From positions 558,001 through 622,000 of the forward strand of contig JAYKNF010000017.1 in NCBI GenBank assembly GCA_036172665.1: a stretch of DNA of 64,000 bases, read 5' to 3'. Position numbers and translations under genes: made by a program. Below are positions 12,075 to 25,628 of this stretch, in pieces (position 1 is the stretch's first letter; each line of letters starts with the position of its first letter). The stretch is from Prosopocoilus inquinatus (Eukaryota; Arthropoda; Insecta; Coleoptera; Lucanidae). The notes beneath the pieces are model-generated. The model was not told where the DNA came from and ran no database searches. It saw only the letters and a list, made by a program, of their open reading frames with translations.

Positions 12075-12819
12075 GTAAGGATCGATTAGATACATCACAG
12101 GAACAACGCTAATGCGTGTTGTTTCGTTTAAAACTATTTCCAGCTTCTGCTGCGTCCGAGAACTTCGTATCTCACATCAGGGATACTGGAGTCCATCCAA
12201 ACGTCAAATAACATGATAGATAAGTAAGGATCGATTAGATACAGCACAGGAACAACGCTAATACGTGTTGTTTCGTTTAAAACTATTTCCAGCTTCTGCT
12301 GCGTCCGAAAATTTCGTGTCTCACATTAGAGTTACTGGAGTCCATCGAAACGTCAAATAACATAGTAGCTAAGTAAGGATCGATTAGATGCATCACAGGA
12401 ACAACGCTAATACGTGTTGTTTCGTTTAAAACTATTTCCAGCTCCTGCTGCGTCCGAAAACTTCGTATCTCACTTCAGAGTTTCTGGAGCCCATCCAAAC
12501 GTCAGATAACATGATAGACGAGTAAGGATCGATTAGATACATCACAGGAACAACGCTAATGCGTGTTGTTTCGTTTAAAACTATTTCCAGCTTCTGCTGC
12601 GTCCGAGAACTTCGTATCTCACATCAGGGATACTGGAGTCCATCCAAACGTCAAATAACATGATAGATAAGTAAGGATCGATTATATACAGCACAGGAAC
12701 AACGCTAATACGTGTTGTTTCGTTCAAAACTATTTCCAGCTTCTGCTGCGTCCGAAAACTTTGTATCTCACATCAGAGTTACTGGAGTCCATCCAAACTT
12801 CAAATAACATGATAGATGA
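12075..12819 (+). repeat. HOR-E copy 1 (5 monomers, 745 bp)
   Basis: Order: CAGGGATAC, ACAGC/AATTTCG with TAGTAGCTAA, CTCCTG with GTCAGATAAC (GATGCATC variant), CAGGGATAC, TTATATACAGC with CTTTGTATC. The GTCAGATAAC mark returns 745 bp downstream (12501 to 13246), exactly five monomers. Confidence 0.85.
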
Positions 12820-13564
12820 GTAAGGATCGATTAGATACATCACAGGAACAACGCTAATGCGTGTTGTTTCGTTTAAAACTATTTCCAGCTTCTGCTGCGT
12901 CCGAGAACTTCGTATCTCACATCAGGGATACTGGAGTCCATCCAAACGTCAAATAACATGATAGATAAGTAAGGATCGATTAGATACAGCACAGGAACAA
13001 CGCTAATACGTGTTGTTTCGTTTAAAACTATTTCCAGCTTCTGCTGCGTCCGAAAATTTCGTGTCTCACATTAGAGTTACTGGAGTCCATCGAAACGTCA
13101 AATAACATACTAGCTAAGTAAGGATCGATTAGATACATCACAGGAACAACGCTAATACGTGTTGTTTCGTTTAAAACTATTTCCAGCTCCTGCTGCGTCC
13201 GAAAACTTCGTATCTCACTTCAGAGTTTCTGGAGCCCATCCAAACGTCAGATAACATGATAGACGAGTAAGGATCGATTAGATACATCACAGGAACAACG
13301 CTAATGCGTGTTGTTTCGTTTAAAACTATTTCCAGCTTCTGCTGCGTCCGAGAACTTCGTATCTCACATCAGGGATACTGGAGTCCATCCAAACGTCAAA
13401 TAACATGATAGATAAGTAAGGATCGATTATATACAGCACAGGAACAACGCTAATACGTGTTGTTTCGTTCAAAACTATTTCCAGCTTCTGCTGCGTCCGA
13501 AAACTTTGTATCTCACATCAAAGTTATTGGAGTCCATCGAAACGCCAAATAACCTGATGGATGA
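12820..13564 (+). repeat. HOR-E copy 2 (5 monomers, 745 bp)
   Basis: This copy repeats the E order of 12075-12819. It differs in the TACTAGCTAA junction near 13090. Its last monomer switches inside the CTTTGTATC monomer to an AAAGTTATTGGAGTCC/AACCTGATGG end, which makes a mosaic monomer. Confidence 0.82.
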
Positions 13565-14011
13565 GTAAGGATCGATTAGATACATCACAGGAATAACGCT
13601 AATGCGTGTTGTTTCGTTTAAAACTATTTCCAGCTTCTGCTGCGTCCGAAAATTTCGTGTCTCACATTAGAGTTACTGGAGTCCATCGAAACGTCAAATA
13701 ACATGATAGATGAGTAAGGATCGATTAGATACATCACAGGAACAACGCTAATGCGTATTGTTTCGTTTAAAACTATTTCCAGCTCCTCCTGTGTCAGAAA
13801 ACTTCGTATCTCACATTAGAGTTTCTGGAGTCCATCCAAACGTCAAATAACATGATAGATAAGTAAGGATCGATTAGATACAGGACAGGAACAACGCTAA
13901 TGCGTGTTGTTTCGTTTAAAACTATTTCCAGCTTCAGTTGCGTCCGAAAACTTCGTATCTCACTTCAGAGTTACTGGAGCTCATCCAAACGTCAAATAAC
14001 ATGATAGATGA
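13565..14011 (+). repeat. Three satellite monomers including the GGAATAACG variant
   Basis: These monomers (GGAATAACG/AATTTCG, GTATTG with CTCCTCCTGTGTCAG, and ACAGGACAGG with CTTCAGTTGCG) follow the same order as 8501-8947, so a short piece of the 8.5 kb region is reused here. Confidence 0.75.
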
Positions 14012-14605
14012 GTAAGGATCGATTAGATACATCACAGGAACAACGCTAATGCGTGTTGTTTCGTTTAAAACTATTTCCAGCTTCTGCTGCGTCCGAGAAC
14101 TTTGTATCTCACATCAGAGTTACTGGAGTCCATCCAAACTTCAAATAACATGATAGATGAGTAAGGATCGATTAGATACATCACAGGAACAACGCTAATG
14201 CGTGTTGTTTCGTTTAAAACTATTTCCAGCTTCTGCTGCGTCCGAAAACTGTATCTCACATCAGAGTTACTGGAGTCCATCCAAACTTCAAATAACATGA
14301 TAGATGAGTAAGGATCGATTAGATACATCACAGGAACAACGCTAATGCGTGTTGTTTCGTTTAAAACTATTTCCAGCTTCTGCTGCGTCCGAAAACTTTG
14401 TATCTCACATCAGAGTTACTGGAGTCCATCCAAACTTCAAATAACATGATAGATGAGTAAGGATCGATTAGATACATCACAGGAACAACGCTAATGCGTG
14501 TTGTTTCGTTTAAAACTATTTCCAGCTTCTGCTGCGTCCGAAAACTTTGTATCTCACATCAGAGTTACTGGAGTCCATCGAAACGTCAAATAACATGATA
14601 GATGA
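14012..14605 (+). repeat. Run of four near-identical adjacent monomers, one of 147 bp
   Basis: Monomers at 14012, 14161, 14308 and 14457 are the same type (CTTTGTATC, CAGAGTTACTGG, AAACTTCAAAT), unlike the rest of the array where neighbours differ. The 14161 copy has lost two bases (AAAACTGTATC), giving 147 bp. Because 147 is divisible by three, a minus-strand reading frame stays open across two monomers. This looks like recent amplification of a single monomer. The same run is at 35015-35608. Confidence 0.85.
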
Positions 14606-15945
14606 GTAAGGATCGATTAGATACATCACAGGAAAAACGCTAATGCGTATTGTTTCGTTTAAAACTATTTCCAGCTCCTCCTGTGTCCGAAAACTTCGTA
14701 TCTCACATTAGAGTTACTGGAGTCCATCCAAACGTCAAATAACATGATAGATGAGTAAGGATCGATTAGATACAGCACAGGAACAACGTTAATGCGTGTT
14801 GTTTCGTTTAAAACTATTTCCAGCTTCAGTTGCGTCCGAAAACTTCGTATATTACTTCAGAGTTACTGGAGCCCATCCAAACGTCCAATAACATGATAGA
14901 TGAGTAAGGATCGATTAGATACAGCACAGGAACAACGCTAATGCGTGTTGTTTCGTTCAAAACTATTTCCAGCTTCTGCTGCGTCCGAGAACTTCGTATC
15001 TCACATCAAAGTTATTGGAGTAAATCGAAACGCCAAATAACATGATGGATGAGTAAGGGTCGATTAGATACATCACAGGAACAACGCTAATGCGTGTTGT
15101 TTCGTTCAAAACTATTTCCAGCTTCTGCTGCCTCCGAGAACTTCGTATCTCACATCAAAGTTATTGGAGTAAATCGAAACGCCAAATAACATGATGGATG
15201 AGTAAGGATCGATTAGATACATCAGAGGACAACGCTAATGCGTGTTGTTTCGTTTAAAACTATTTCCAGCCCCTGCTGCGTCCGAAAACTTCGTATCTCA
15301 CTTCAGAGTTACTGGAGCCCATCCAAACGTCAGATAACATGATAGATGAGTAAGGATCGATTAGGTACATCACAGGAACAACGCTAATGCGTGTTGTTTC
15401 GTTCAAAACTATTTCCAGCTTCTGCTGCGTCCGAAAATTTCGTGTCTCACATTAGAGTTACTGGAGTCCATCGAAACGTCAAATAACATAGTAGCTAAGT
15501 AAGGATCGATTAGATACATCACAGGAACAACGCTAATACGTGTTGTTTCGTTTAAAACTATTTCCAGCTTCTGCTGCGTCCGAAAACTTCGTATCTCACT
15601 TCAGAGTTGCTGGAGCCCATCCAAACGTCAAATAACATGATAGATGAGTAAGGATCGATTAGGTACATCACAGGAACAACGCTAATGCGTGTTGTTTCGT
15701 TCAAAACTATTTCCAGCTTCTGCTGCGTCCGAAAATTTCGTGTCTCACATTAGAGTTACTGGAGTCCATCGAAACGTCAAATAACATAGTAGCTAAGTAA
15801 GGATCGATTAGATACATCACAGGAACAACGCTAGTACGTGTTGTTTCGTTTAAAACTATTTCCAGCTTCTGCTGCGTCCGAGAACTTCGTATCTTACATC
15901 AGGGATACTGGAGTCCATCCAAACGTCAAATAACATGATAGATAA
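14606..15945 (+). repeat. Mixed satellite monomers
   Basis: Nine monomers include AAAAACGC/CTCCTCCTGTG, CTTCAGTTGCG with TATTACTTC, ACGTCCAATAAC, two AAATCG types (one with GCCTCC), a short CAGAGGACAACGC monomer and TAGTAGCTAA dimers. The order parallels 9097-11480 with changes, so it is probably a diverged duplicate of that region. Confidence 0.7.
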
Positions 15946-18327
15946 GTAAGGATCGATTAGATACAGCACAGGAACAACGCTAATACGTGTTGTTTCGTTT
16001 AAAACTATTTCCAGCCCCTGCTGCGTCCGAAAACTTCGTATCTCACTTCAGAGTTACTGGAGCCCATCCAAACGTCAAATAACATGATAGATGAGTAAGG
16101 ATCGATTAGGTACATCACAGGAACAACGCTAATGCGTGTTGTTTCGTTCAAAACTATTTCCAGCTTCTGCTGCGTCCGAAAATTTGGTGTCTCACATTAG
16201 AGTTACTGGAGTCCATCGAAACGTCAAATAACATAGTAGCTAAGTAAGGATCGATTAGATACATCACAGGAACAACGCTAATACGTGTTGTTTCGTTTAA
16301 AACTATTTCCAGCTTCTGCTGCGTCCGAAAACTTCGTATCTCACTTCAGAGTTGCTGGAGCCCATCCAAACCTCAAATAACATGATAGATAAGTAAGGAT
16401 CGATTAGATACATCACAGGAACAACGCTAATGCGTGTTGTTTCATTTAAAACTATTTCCAGCTTCTACTGCGTCCGAGAACTTCGTATCTCACATCAGAG
16501 TTACTAGAGTCCATCGAAACGTCAAATAACATGATAGATAAGTAAGGATCGATTAGATACATCACAGGAACAACGCTAGTACGTGTTGTTTCGTTTAAAA
16601 CTATTTCCAGCTTCTGCTGCGTCCGAAAACTTCGTATCTCACTTCAGAGCTACTTGAGCCCATCCAAAAGCCAAATAACATGATAGATGAGTAAGGCTCG
16701 ATTAGATACATCACAGGAACAACGCTAATGCGTGTTGTTTCATTTAAAACTATTTCCAGCTTCTGCTGCGTCCGAGAACTTCGTATCTCACATCAGGGAT
16801 ACTGGAGTCCATCCAAACGTCAAATAACATGATAGACAAGTAAGGATTGATTAGATACAGCACAGGAACAACGCTAATGCGTGTTGTTTCGTTCAAAACT
16901 ATTTCCAGCTCCTCCTGTGTCCGAAAACTTCGTTTCTCACATTAGAGTTACTGGAGTCCATCCAAACGTCAAATAACATGATAGATAAGTAAGGATCGAT
17001 TAGATACAGCACAGGAACAACGCTAATACGTGTTGTTTCGTTTAAAACTATTTCCAGCTTCTGCTGCGTCCGAAAATTTCGTGTCTCACATTAGAGTTAC
17101 TGGAGTCCATCGAAACGTCAAATAACATAGTAGCTAAGTAAGGATCGATTAGATACATCACAGGAACAACGCTAATGCGTGTTGTTTCGTTCAAAACTAT
17201 TTCCAGCTTCTGCTGGGTCCGAAAATTTCGTATCTCACATCAAAGTTATTGGAGTAAATCGAAACGCCAAATAACATGATGGATGAGTAAGGATCGATTA
17301 GATATTTCACAGGAACAACGCTAATGCGTGTTGTTTCGTTTAAAACTATTTCCAGCTCCTGCTGCGTCCGAAAACTTCGTATCTCACTTCAGAGTTTCTG
17401 TAGCCCATCCAAACTTCAAATAACATTATAGACGAGTAAGGATCGATTAGATACAGCACAGGAACAACGCTAATGCGTGTTGTTTCGTTCAAAACTATTT
17501 CCAGCTTCTGCTGCGTCCGAGAACTTCGTATCTCACATCAAAGTTATTGGAGTAAATCGAAACGCCAAATAACATGATGGATGAGTAAGGATCGATTAGA
17601 TACATCACAGGAACAACGCTAATGCGTGTTGTTTCGTTTAAAACTATTTCCAGCTTCTGCTGCGTCCGAGAACTTCGTATCTCACATCAGGGATACTGGA
17701 GTCCATCCAAACGTCAAATAACATGATAGATAAGTAAGGATCGATTAGATACAGCACAGGAACAACGCTAATACGTGTTGTTTCGTTTAAAACTATTTCC
17801 AGCTCCTGCTGCGTCCGAAAACTTCGTATCTCACTTCAGAGTTACTGGAGCCCATCCAAACGTCAAATAACATGATAGATGAATAAGGATCGATTAGGTA
17901 CATCACAGGAACAACGCTAATGCGTGTTGTTTCGTTCAAAACTATTTCCAGCTTCTGCTGCGTCCGAAAATTTCGTGTCTCACATTAGAGTTACTGGAGT
18001 CCATCGAAACGTCAAATAACATGATAGATAAGTAAGGATCGATTAGATACATCACAGGAACAACGCTAGTACGTGTTGTTTCGTTTAAAACTATTTCCAG
18101 CTTCTGCTGCGTCCGAAAACTTCGTATCTCACTTCAGTTACTTGAGCCCATCCAAAAGCCAAATAACATGATAGATGAGTAAGGCTCGATTAGATACATC
18201 ACAGGAACAACGCTAATGCGTGTTGTTTCATTTAAAACTATTTCCAGCTTCTGCTGCGTCCGAGAACTTCGTATCTCACATCAGGGATACTGGAGTCCAT
18301 CCAAACGTCAAATAACATGATAGATAA
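15946..18327 (+). repeat. HOR-D copy in macro-unit 1 (16 monomers, 2382 bp)
   Basis: Marks at 16015 (CCCCTG) and 16648 (AGCTAC) return at 18397 and 19030, an offset of 2382. That is 16 x 149 minus a 2-bp deletion near 18136 (CTTCAGTTACTT in place of CTTCAGAGTTACTT). The same order occurs at 1349-3732 without that deletion. Confidence 0.88.
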
Positions 18328-20413
18328 GTAAGGATCGATTAGATACAGCACAGGAACAACGCTAATACGTGTTGTTTCGTTTAAAACTATTTCCAGCCCC
18401 TGCTGCGTCCGAAAACGTCGTATCTCACTTCAGAGTTACTGGAGCCCATCCAAACGTCAAATAACATGATAGATGAGTAAGGATCGATTAGGTACATCAC
18501 AGGAACAACGCTAATGCGTGTTGTTTCGTTCAAAACTATTTCCAGCTTCTGCTGCGTCCGAAAATTTCGTGTCTCACATTAGAGTTACTGGAGTCCATCG
18601 AAACGTCAAATAACATGATAGATAAGTAAGGATCGATTAGATACATCACAGGAACAACGCTAATACGTGTTGTTTCGTTTAAAACTATTTCCAGCTCCTG
18701 CTGCGTCCGAAAACTTCGTATCTCACTTCAGAGTTGCTGGAGCCCATCCAAACGTCAAATAACATGATAGATAAGTAAGGATCGATTAGATACATCACAG
18801 GAACAACGCTAATGCGTGTTGTTTCATTTAAAACTATTTCCAGCTTCTACTGCGTCCGAGAACTTCGTATCTCACATCAGAGTTACTAGAGTCCATCGAA
18901 ACGTCAAATAACATGATAGATAAGTAAGGATCGATTAGATACATCACAGGAACAACGCTAGTACGTGTTGTTTCGTTTAAAACTATTTCCAGCTTCTGCT
19001 GCGTCCGAAAACTTCGTATCTCACTTCAGAGCTACTTTAGCCCATCCAAAAGCCAAATAACATGATAGATGAGTAAGGCTCGATTAGATACATCACAGGA
19101 ACAACGCTAATGCGTGTTGTTTCATTTAAAACTATTTCCAGCTTCTGCTGCGTCCGAGAACTTCGTATCTCACATCAGGGATACTGGAGTTCATCCAAAC
19201 GTCAAATAACATAATAGACAAGTAAGGATTGATTAGATACAGCACAGGAACAACGCTAATGCGTGTTGTTTCGTTCAAAACTATTTCCAGCTCCTCCTGT
19301 GTCCGAAAACTTCGTTTCTCACATTAGAGTTACTGGAGTCCATCCAAACGTCAAATAACATGATAGATAAGTAAGGATCGATTAGATACAGCACAGGAAC
19401 AACGCTAATACGTGTTGTTTCGTTTAAAACTATTTCCAGCTTCTGCTGCGTCCGAAAATTTCGTGTCTCACATTAGAGTTACTGGAGTCCATCGAAACGT
19501 CAAATAACATAGTAGCTAAGTAAGGATCGATTAGATACATCACAGGAACAACGCTAATGCGTGTTGTTTCGTTCAAAACTATTTCCAGCTTCTGCTGGGT
19601 CCGAAAACTTCGTATCTCACATCAAAGTTATTGGAGTAAATCGAAACGCCAAATAACATGATGGATGAGTAAGGATCGATTAGATATTTCACAGGAACAA
19701 CGCTAATGCGTGTTGTTTCGTTTAAAACTATTTCCAGCTCCTGCTGCGTCCGAAAACTTCGTATCTCACTTCAGAGTTTCTGTAGCCCATCCAAACTTCA
19801 AATAACATTATAGACGAGTAAGGATCGATTAGATACAGCACAGGAACAACGCTAATGCGTGTTGTTTCGTTCAAAACTATTTCCAGCTTCTGCTGCGTCC
19901 GAGAACTTCGTATCTCTCATCAAAGTTATTGGAGTAAATCGAAACGCCAAATAACATGATGGATGAGTAAGGATCGATTAGATACATCACAGGAACAACG
20001 CTAATGCGTGTTGTTTCGTTTAAAACTATTTCCAGCTTCTGCTGCGTCCGAGAACTTCGTATCTCACATCAGGGATACTGGAGTCCATCCAAACGTCAAA
20101 TAACATGATAGATAAGTAAGGATCGATTAGATACAGCACAGGAACAACGCTAATACGTGTTGTTTCGTTTAAAACTATTTCCAGCTCCTGCTGCGTCCGA
20201 AAACTTCGTATCTCACTTCAGAGTTACTGGAGCCCATCCAAACGTCAAATAACATGATAGATGAGTAAGGATCGATTAGGTACATCACAGGAACAACGGT
20301 AATGCGTGTTGTTTCGTTCAAAACTATTTCCAGCTTCTGCTGCGTCCGAAAATTTCGTGTCTCACATTAGAGTTACTGGAGTCCATCGAAACGTCAAATA
20401 ACATAGTAGCTAA
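18328..20413 (+). repeat. HOR-D second copy, truncated (14 monomers)
   Basis: It follows the D order for 14 monomers, with private marks GCTACTTTAG (19031), GGAGTTCATCC and CATAATAGAC (near 19190-19215) and ATCTCTCATC (near 19914). It leaves D near 20400, where a GGTAATG type-A monomer has replaced the expected one. Confidence 0.85.
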
Positions 20414-22350
20414 GTAAGGATCGATTAGATACATCACAGGAACAACGCTAATGCGTGTTGTTTCGTTTAAAACTATTTCCAGCTTCTGCTGCGTCCGAGA
20501 ACTTCGTATCTCACATCAGGGATACTGGAGTCCATCCAAACGTCAAATAACATGATAGATAAGTAAGGATCGATTAGATACAGCACAGGAACAACGCTAA
20601 TACGTGTTGTTTCGTTTAAAACTATTTCCAGCTCCTGCTGCGTCCGAAAACTTCGTATCTCACTTCAGAGTTACTGGAGCCCATCCAAACGTCAAATAAC
20701 ATGATAGATGAGTAAGGATCGATTAGGTACATCACAGGAACAACGGTAATGCGTGTTGTTTCGTTTAAAACTATTTCCAGCTCCTGCTGCGTCCGAAAAC
20801 TTCGTATCTCACTTCAGAGTTTCTGTAGCCCATCCAAACTTCAAATAACATTATAGACGAGTAAGGATCGATTAGATACAGCACAGGAACAACGCTAATG
20901 CGTGTTGTTTCGTTCAAAATTATTTCCAGCTTCTGCTGCGTCCGAGAACTTCGTATCTCACATCAAAGTTATTGGAGTAAATCGAAACGCCAAATAACAT
21001 GATAGATAAGTAAGGATCGATTAGATACAGCACAGGAACAACGCTAATACGTGTTGTTTCTTTTAAAACTATTTCCAGCTCCTGCTGCGTCCGAAAACTT
21101 CGTATCTCACTTCAGAGTTACTGGAGCCCATCCAAACGTCAAATAACATGATAGATGAGTAAGGATCGATTAGGTACATCACAGGAACAACGCTAATGCG
21201 TGTTGTTTTGTTCAAAACTATTTCCAGCTTCTGCTGCGTCCGAAAATTTCGTGTCTCACATTAGAGTTACTGGAGTCCATCGAAACGTCAAATAACATAG
21301 TAGCTAAGTAAGGATCGATTAGATACATCACAGGAACAACGCTGATACGTGTTGTTTCGTTTAAAACTATTTCCAGCTTCTGCTGCGTCCGAGAACTTCG
21401 TATCTCACATCAAAGTTACTAGAGTCCATCGAAACGTCAAATAACATGATAGATGAGTAAGGATCGATTAGGTACATCACAGGAACAACGCTAATGCGTG
21501 TTGTTTCGTTCAAAACTATTTCCAGCTTCTGCTGCATCCGAAAATTTCGTGTCTCACATTAGAGTTACTGGAGTCCATCGAAACGTCAAATAACATAGTA
21601 GCTAAGTAAGGATCGATTAGATACATCACAGGAACAACGCTGATACGTGTTGTTTCGTTTAAAACTATTTCCAGCTTCTGCTGCGTCCGAGAACTTCGTA
21701 TCTCACATCAAAGTTACTAGAGTCCATCGAAACGTCAAATAACATGATAGATGAGTAAGGATCGATTAGATACATCACAGGAAAAACGCTAATGCGTATT
21801 GTTTCGTTTAAAACTATTTCCAGCTCCTCCTGTGTCCGAAAACTTCTTATCTCACATTAGAGTTACTAGAGTCCATCCAAACGTCAAATAACATGATAGA
21901 TAAGTAAGGATCGATTAGATACAGCACAGGAACAACGCTAATGCGTGTTGTTTCGTTCAAAACTATTTCCAGCTTCTGCTGGGTCCGAGAACTTCGTATC
22001 TCACATCAAAGTTATTGGAGTAAATCGAAACGCCAAATAACATGATGGATGAGTAAGGATCGATTAGATACATCACAGGAACAACGCTAATGCGTGTTGT
22101 TTCGTTTAAAACTATTTCCAGCTTCTGCTGCGTCCGAGAACTTCGTATCTCACATCAGGGATACTGGAGTCCATCCAAACGTCAAATAACATGATAGATA
22201 AGTAAGGATCGATTAGATACAGCACAGGAACAACGCTAATACGTGTTGTTTCTTTTAAAACTATTTCCAGCTCCTGCTGCGTCCGAAAACTTCGTATCTC
22301 ACTTCAGAGTTACTGGAGCCCATCCAAACGTCAAATAACATGATAGATGA
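20414..22350 (+). repeat. Rearranged HOR-A monomers
   Basis: Thirteen monomers of A types occur in partial order. GGTAATG marks at 20295 and 20742 are 447 bp (three monomers) apart, and the next at 22381 is 11 monomers on. Private marks include TTTTGTTC near 21207 and TTTCTTTT near 21058. It reads as an A array shortened and shuffled by crossover. Confidence 0.72.
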
Positions 22351-24138
22351 GTAAGGATCGATTAGGTACATCACAGGAACAACGGTAATGCGTGTTGTTT
22401 CGTTCAAAACTATTTCCAGCTTCTGCTGCGTCCGAAAATTTCGTGTCTCACATTAGAGTTACTGGAGTCCATCGAAACGTCAAATAACATAGTAGCTAAG
22501 TAAGGATCGATTAGATACATCACAGGAACAACGCTGATACGTGTTGTTTCGTTTAAAACTATTTCCAGCTTCTGCTGCGTCCGATAACTTCGTATCTCAC
22601 ATCAAAGTTACTAGAGTCCATCGAAACGTCAAATAACATGATAGATGAGTAAGGATCGATTAGGTACATCACAGGAACAACGCTAATGCGTGTTGTTTCG
22701 TTCAAAACTATTTCCAGCTTCTGCTGCATCCGAAAATTTCGTGTCTCACATTAGAGTTACTGGAGTCCATCGAAACGTCAAATAACATAGTAGCTAAGTA
22801 AGGATCGATTAGATACATCACAGGAACAACGCTGATACGTGTTGTTTCGTTTAAAACTATTTCCAGCTTCTGCTGCGTCCGAGAACTTCGTATCTCACAT
22901 CAAAGTTACTAGAGTCCATCGAAACGTCAAATAACATGATAGATGAGTAAGGATCGATTAGATACATCACAGGAAAAACGCTAATGCGTATTGTTTCGTT
23001 TAAAACTATTTCCAGCTCCTCCTGTGTCCGAAAACTTCTTATCTCACATTAGAGTTACTAGAGTCCATCCAAACGTCAAATAACATGATAGATAAGTAAG
23101 GATCGATTAGATACAGCACAGGAACAACGCTAATGCGTGTTGTTTCGTTCAAAACTATTTCCAGCTTCTGCTGGGTCCGAAAACTTCGTATCTCACATCA
23201 AAGTTATTGGAGTAAATCGAAACGCCAAATAACATGATGGATGAGTAAGGATCGATTAGATATTTCACAGGAACAACGCTAATGCGTGTTGTTTCGTTTA
23301 AAACTATTTCCAGCTCCTGCTGCGTCCGAAAACTTCGTATCTCACTTCAGAGTTTCTGTAGCCCATCCAAACTTCAAATAACATTATAGACGAGTAAGGA
23401 TCGATTAGATACAGCACAGGAACAACGCTAATGCGTGTTGTTTCGTTCAAAATTATTTCCAGCTTCTGCTGCGTCCGAGAACTTCGTATCTCACATCAAA
23501 GTTATTGGAGTAAATCGAAACGCCAAATAACATGATGGATGAGTAAGGATCGATTAGATATTTCACAGGAACAACGCTAATGCGTGTTGTTTCGTTTAAA
23601 ACTATTTCCAGCTCCTGCTGCGTCCGAAAACTTCGTATCTCACTTCAGAGTTTCTGTAGCCCATCCAAACTTCAAATAACATTATAGACGAGTAAGGATC
23701 GATTAGATACAGCACAGGAACAACGCTAATGCGTGTTGTTTCGTTCAAAATTATTTCCAGCTTCTGCTGCGTCCGAGAACTTCGTATCTCACATCAAAGT
23801 TATTGGAGTAAATCGAAACGCCAAATAACATGATGGATGAGTAAGGATCGATTAGATACATCACAGGAACAACGCTAATGCGTGTTGTTTCGTTTAAAAC
23901 TATTTCCAGCTTCTGCTGCGTCCGAGAACTTCGTATCTCACATCAGGGATACTGGAGTCCATCCAAACGTCAAATAACATGATAGATAAGTAAGGATCGA
24001 TTAGATACAGCACAGGAACAACGCTAATACGTGTTGTTTCTTTTAAAACTATTTCCAGCTCCTGCTGCGTCCGAAAACTTCGTATCTCACTTCAGAGTTA
24101 CTGGAGCCCATCCAAACGTCAAATAACATGATAGATGA
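22351..24138 (+). repeat. HOR-A expanded form (12 monomers, 1788 bp)
   Basis: This is the ten-monomer A order with one internal dimer doubled: GATATTTC type plus ACAGC/AAATTATT type at 23245-23542 are repeated at 23543-23840. It carries CCGATAAC near 22583. The expanded form is also present in macro-unit 2 at 43354-45141, so the dimer gain is older than the 22 kb duplication. Confidence 0.9.
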
Positions 24139-25628
24139 GTAAGGATCGATTAGGTACATCACAGGAACAACGGTAATGCGTGTTGTTTCGTTCAAAACTA
24201 TTTCCAGCTTCTGCTGCGTCCGAAAATTTCGTGTCTCACATTAGAGTTACTGGAGTCCATCGAAACGTCAAATAACATAGTAGCTAAGTAAGGATCGATT
24301 AGATACATCACAGGAACAACGCTGATACGTGTTGTTTCGTTTAAAACTATTTCCAGCTTCTGCTGCGTCCGAGAACTTCGTATCTCACATCAAAGTTACT
24401 AGAGTCCATCGAAACGTCAAATAACATGATAGATGAGTAAGGATCGATTAGGTACATCACAGGAACAACGCTAATGCGTGTTGTTTCGTTCAAAACTATT
24501 TCCAGCTTCTGCTGCATCCGAAAATTTCGTGTCTCACATTAGAGTTACTGGAGTCCATCGAAACGTCAAATAACATAGTAGCTAAGTAAGGATCGATTAG
24601 ATACATCACAGGAACAACGCTGATACGTGTTGTTTCGTTTAAAACTATTTCCAGCTTCTGCTGCCTCCGAGAACTTCGTATCTCACATCAAAGTTACTAG
24701 AGTCCATCGAAACGTCAAATAACATGATAGATGAGTAAGGATCGATTAGATACATCACAGGAAAAACGCTAATGCGTATTGTTTCGTTTAAAACTATTTC
24801 CAGCTCCTCCTGTGTCCGAAAACTTCTTATCTCACATTAGAGTTACTAGAGTCCATCCAAACGTCAAATAACATGATAGATAAGTAAGGATCGATTAGAT
24901 ACAGCACAGGAACAACGCTAATGCGTGTTGTTTCGTTCAAAACTATTTCCAGCTTCTGCTGGGTCCGAAAACTTCGTATCTCACATCAAAGTTATTGGAG
25001 TAAATCGAAACGCCAAATAACATGATGGATGAGTAAGGATCGATTAGATATTTCACAGGAACAACGCTAATGCGTGTTGTTTCGTTTAAAACTATTTCCA
25101 GCTCCTGCTGCGTCCGAGAACTTCGTATCTCACTTCAGAGTTTCTGTAGCCCATCCAAACTTCAAATAACATTATAGACGAGTAAGGATCGATTAGATAC
25201 AGCACAGGAACAACGCTAATGCGTGTTGTTTCGTTCAAAACTATTTCCAGCTTCTGCTGCGTCCGAGAACTTCGTATCTCACATCAAAGTTATTGGAGTA
25301 AATCGAAACGCCAAATAACATGATGGATGAGTAAGGATCGATTAGATACATCACAGGAACAACGCTAATGCGTGTTGTTTCGTTTAAAACTATTTCCAGC
25401 TTCTGCTGCGTCCGAGAACTTCGTATCTCACATCAGGGATACTGGAGTCCATCCAAACGTCAAATAACATGATAGATAAGTAAGGATCGATTAGATACAG
25501 CACAGGAACAACGCTAATACGTGTTGTTTCGTTTAAAACTATTTCCAGCTCCTGCTGCGTCCGAAAACTTCGTATCTCACTTCAGAGTTACTGGAGCCCA
25601 TCCAAACGTCAAATAACATGATAGATGA
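24139..25628 (+). repeat. HOR-A canonical copy (10 monomers)
   Basis: Ten monomers occur in A order, 1490 bp, directly after the 12-monomer form. The fourth monomer has GCCTCC for GCGTCC and the seventh has GAGAACTT. In macro-unit 2 this copy lost two monomers (see 45440-45588). Confidence 0.88.

Noticed and set aside
14071..14331. Minus-strand 86-residue open frame with an internal repeat, and its copy at 35074-35334
   Set aside because: It is a satellite shadow. The monomer at 14161-14307 is 147 bp because of a 2-bp loss, so the frame stays open across two monomers. A normal 149-bp period shifts the frame in every unit. There is no distinct codon pattern or gene context.
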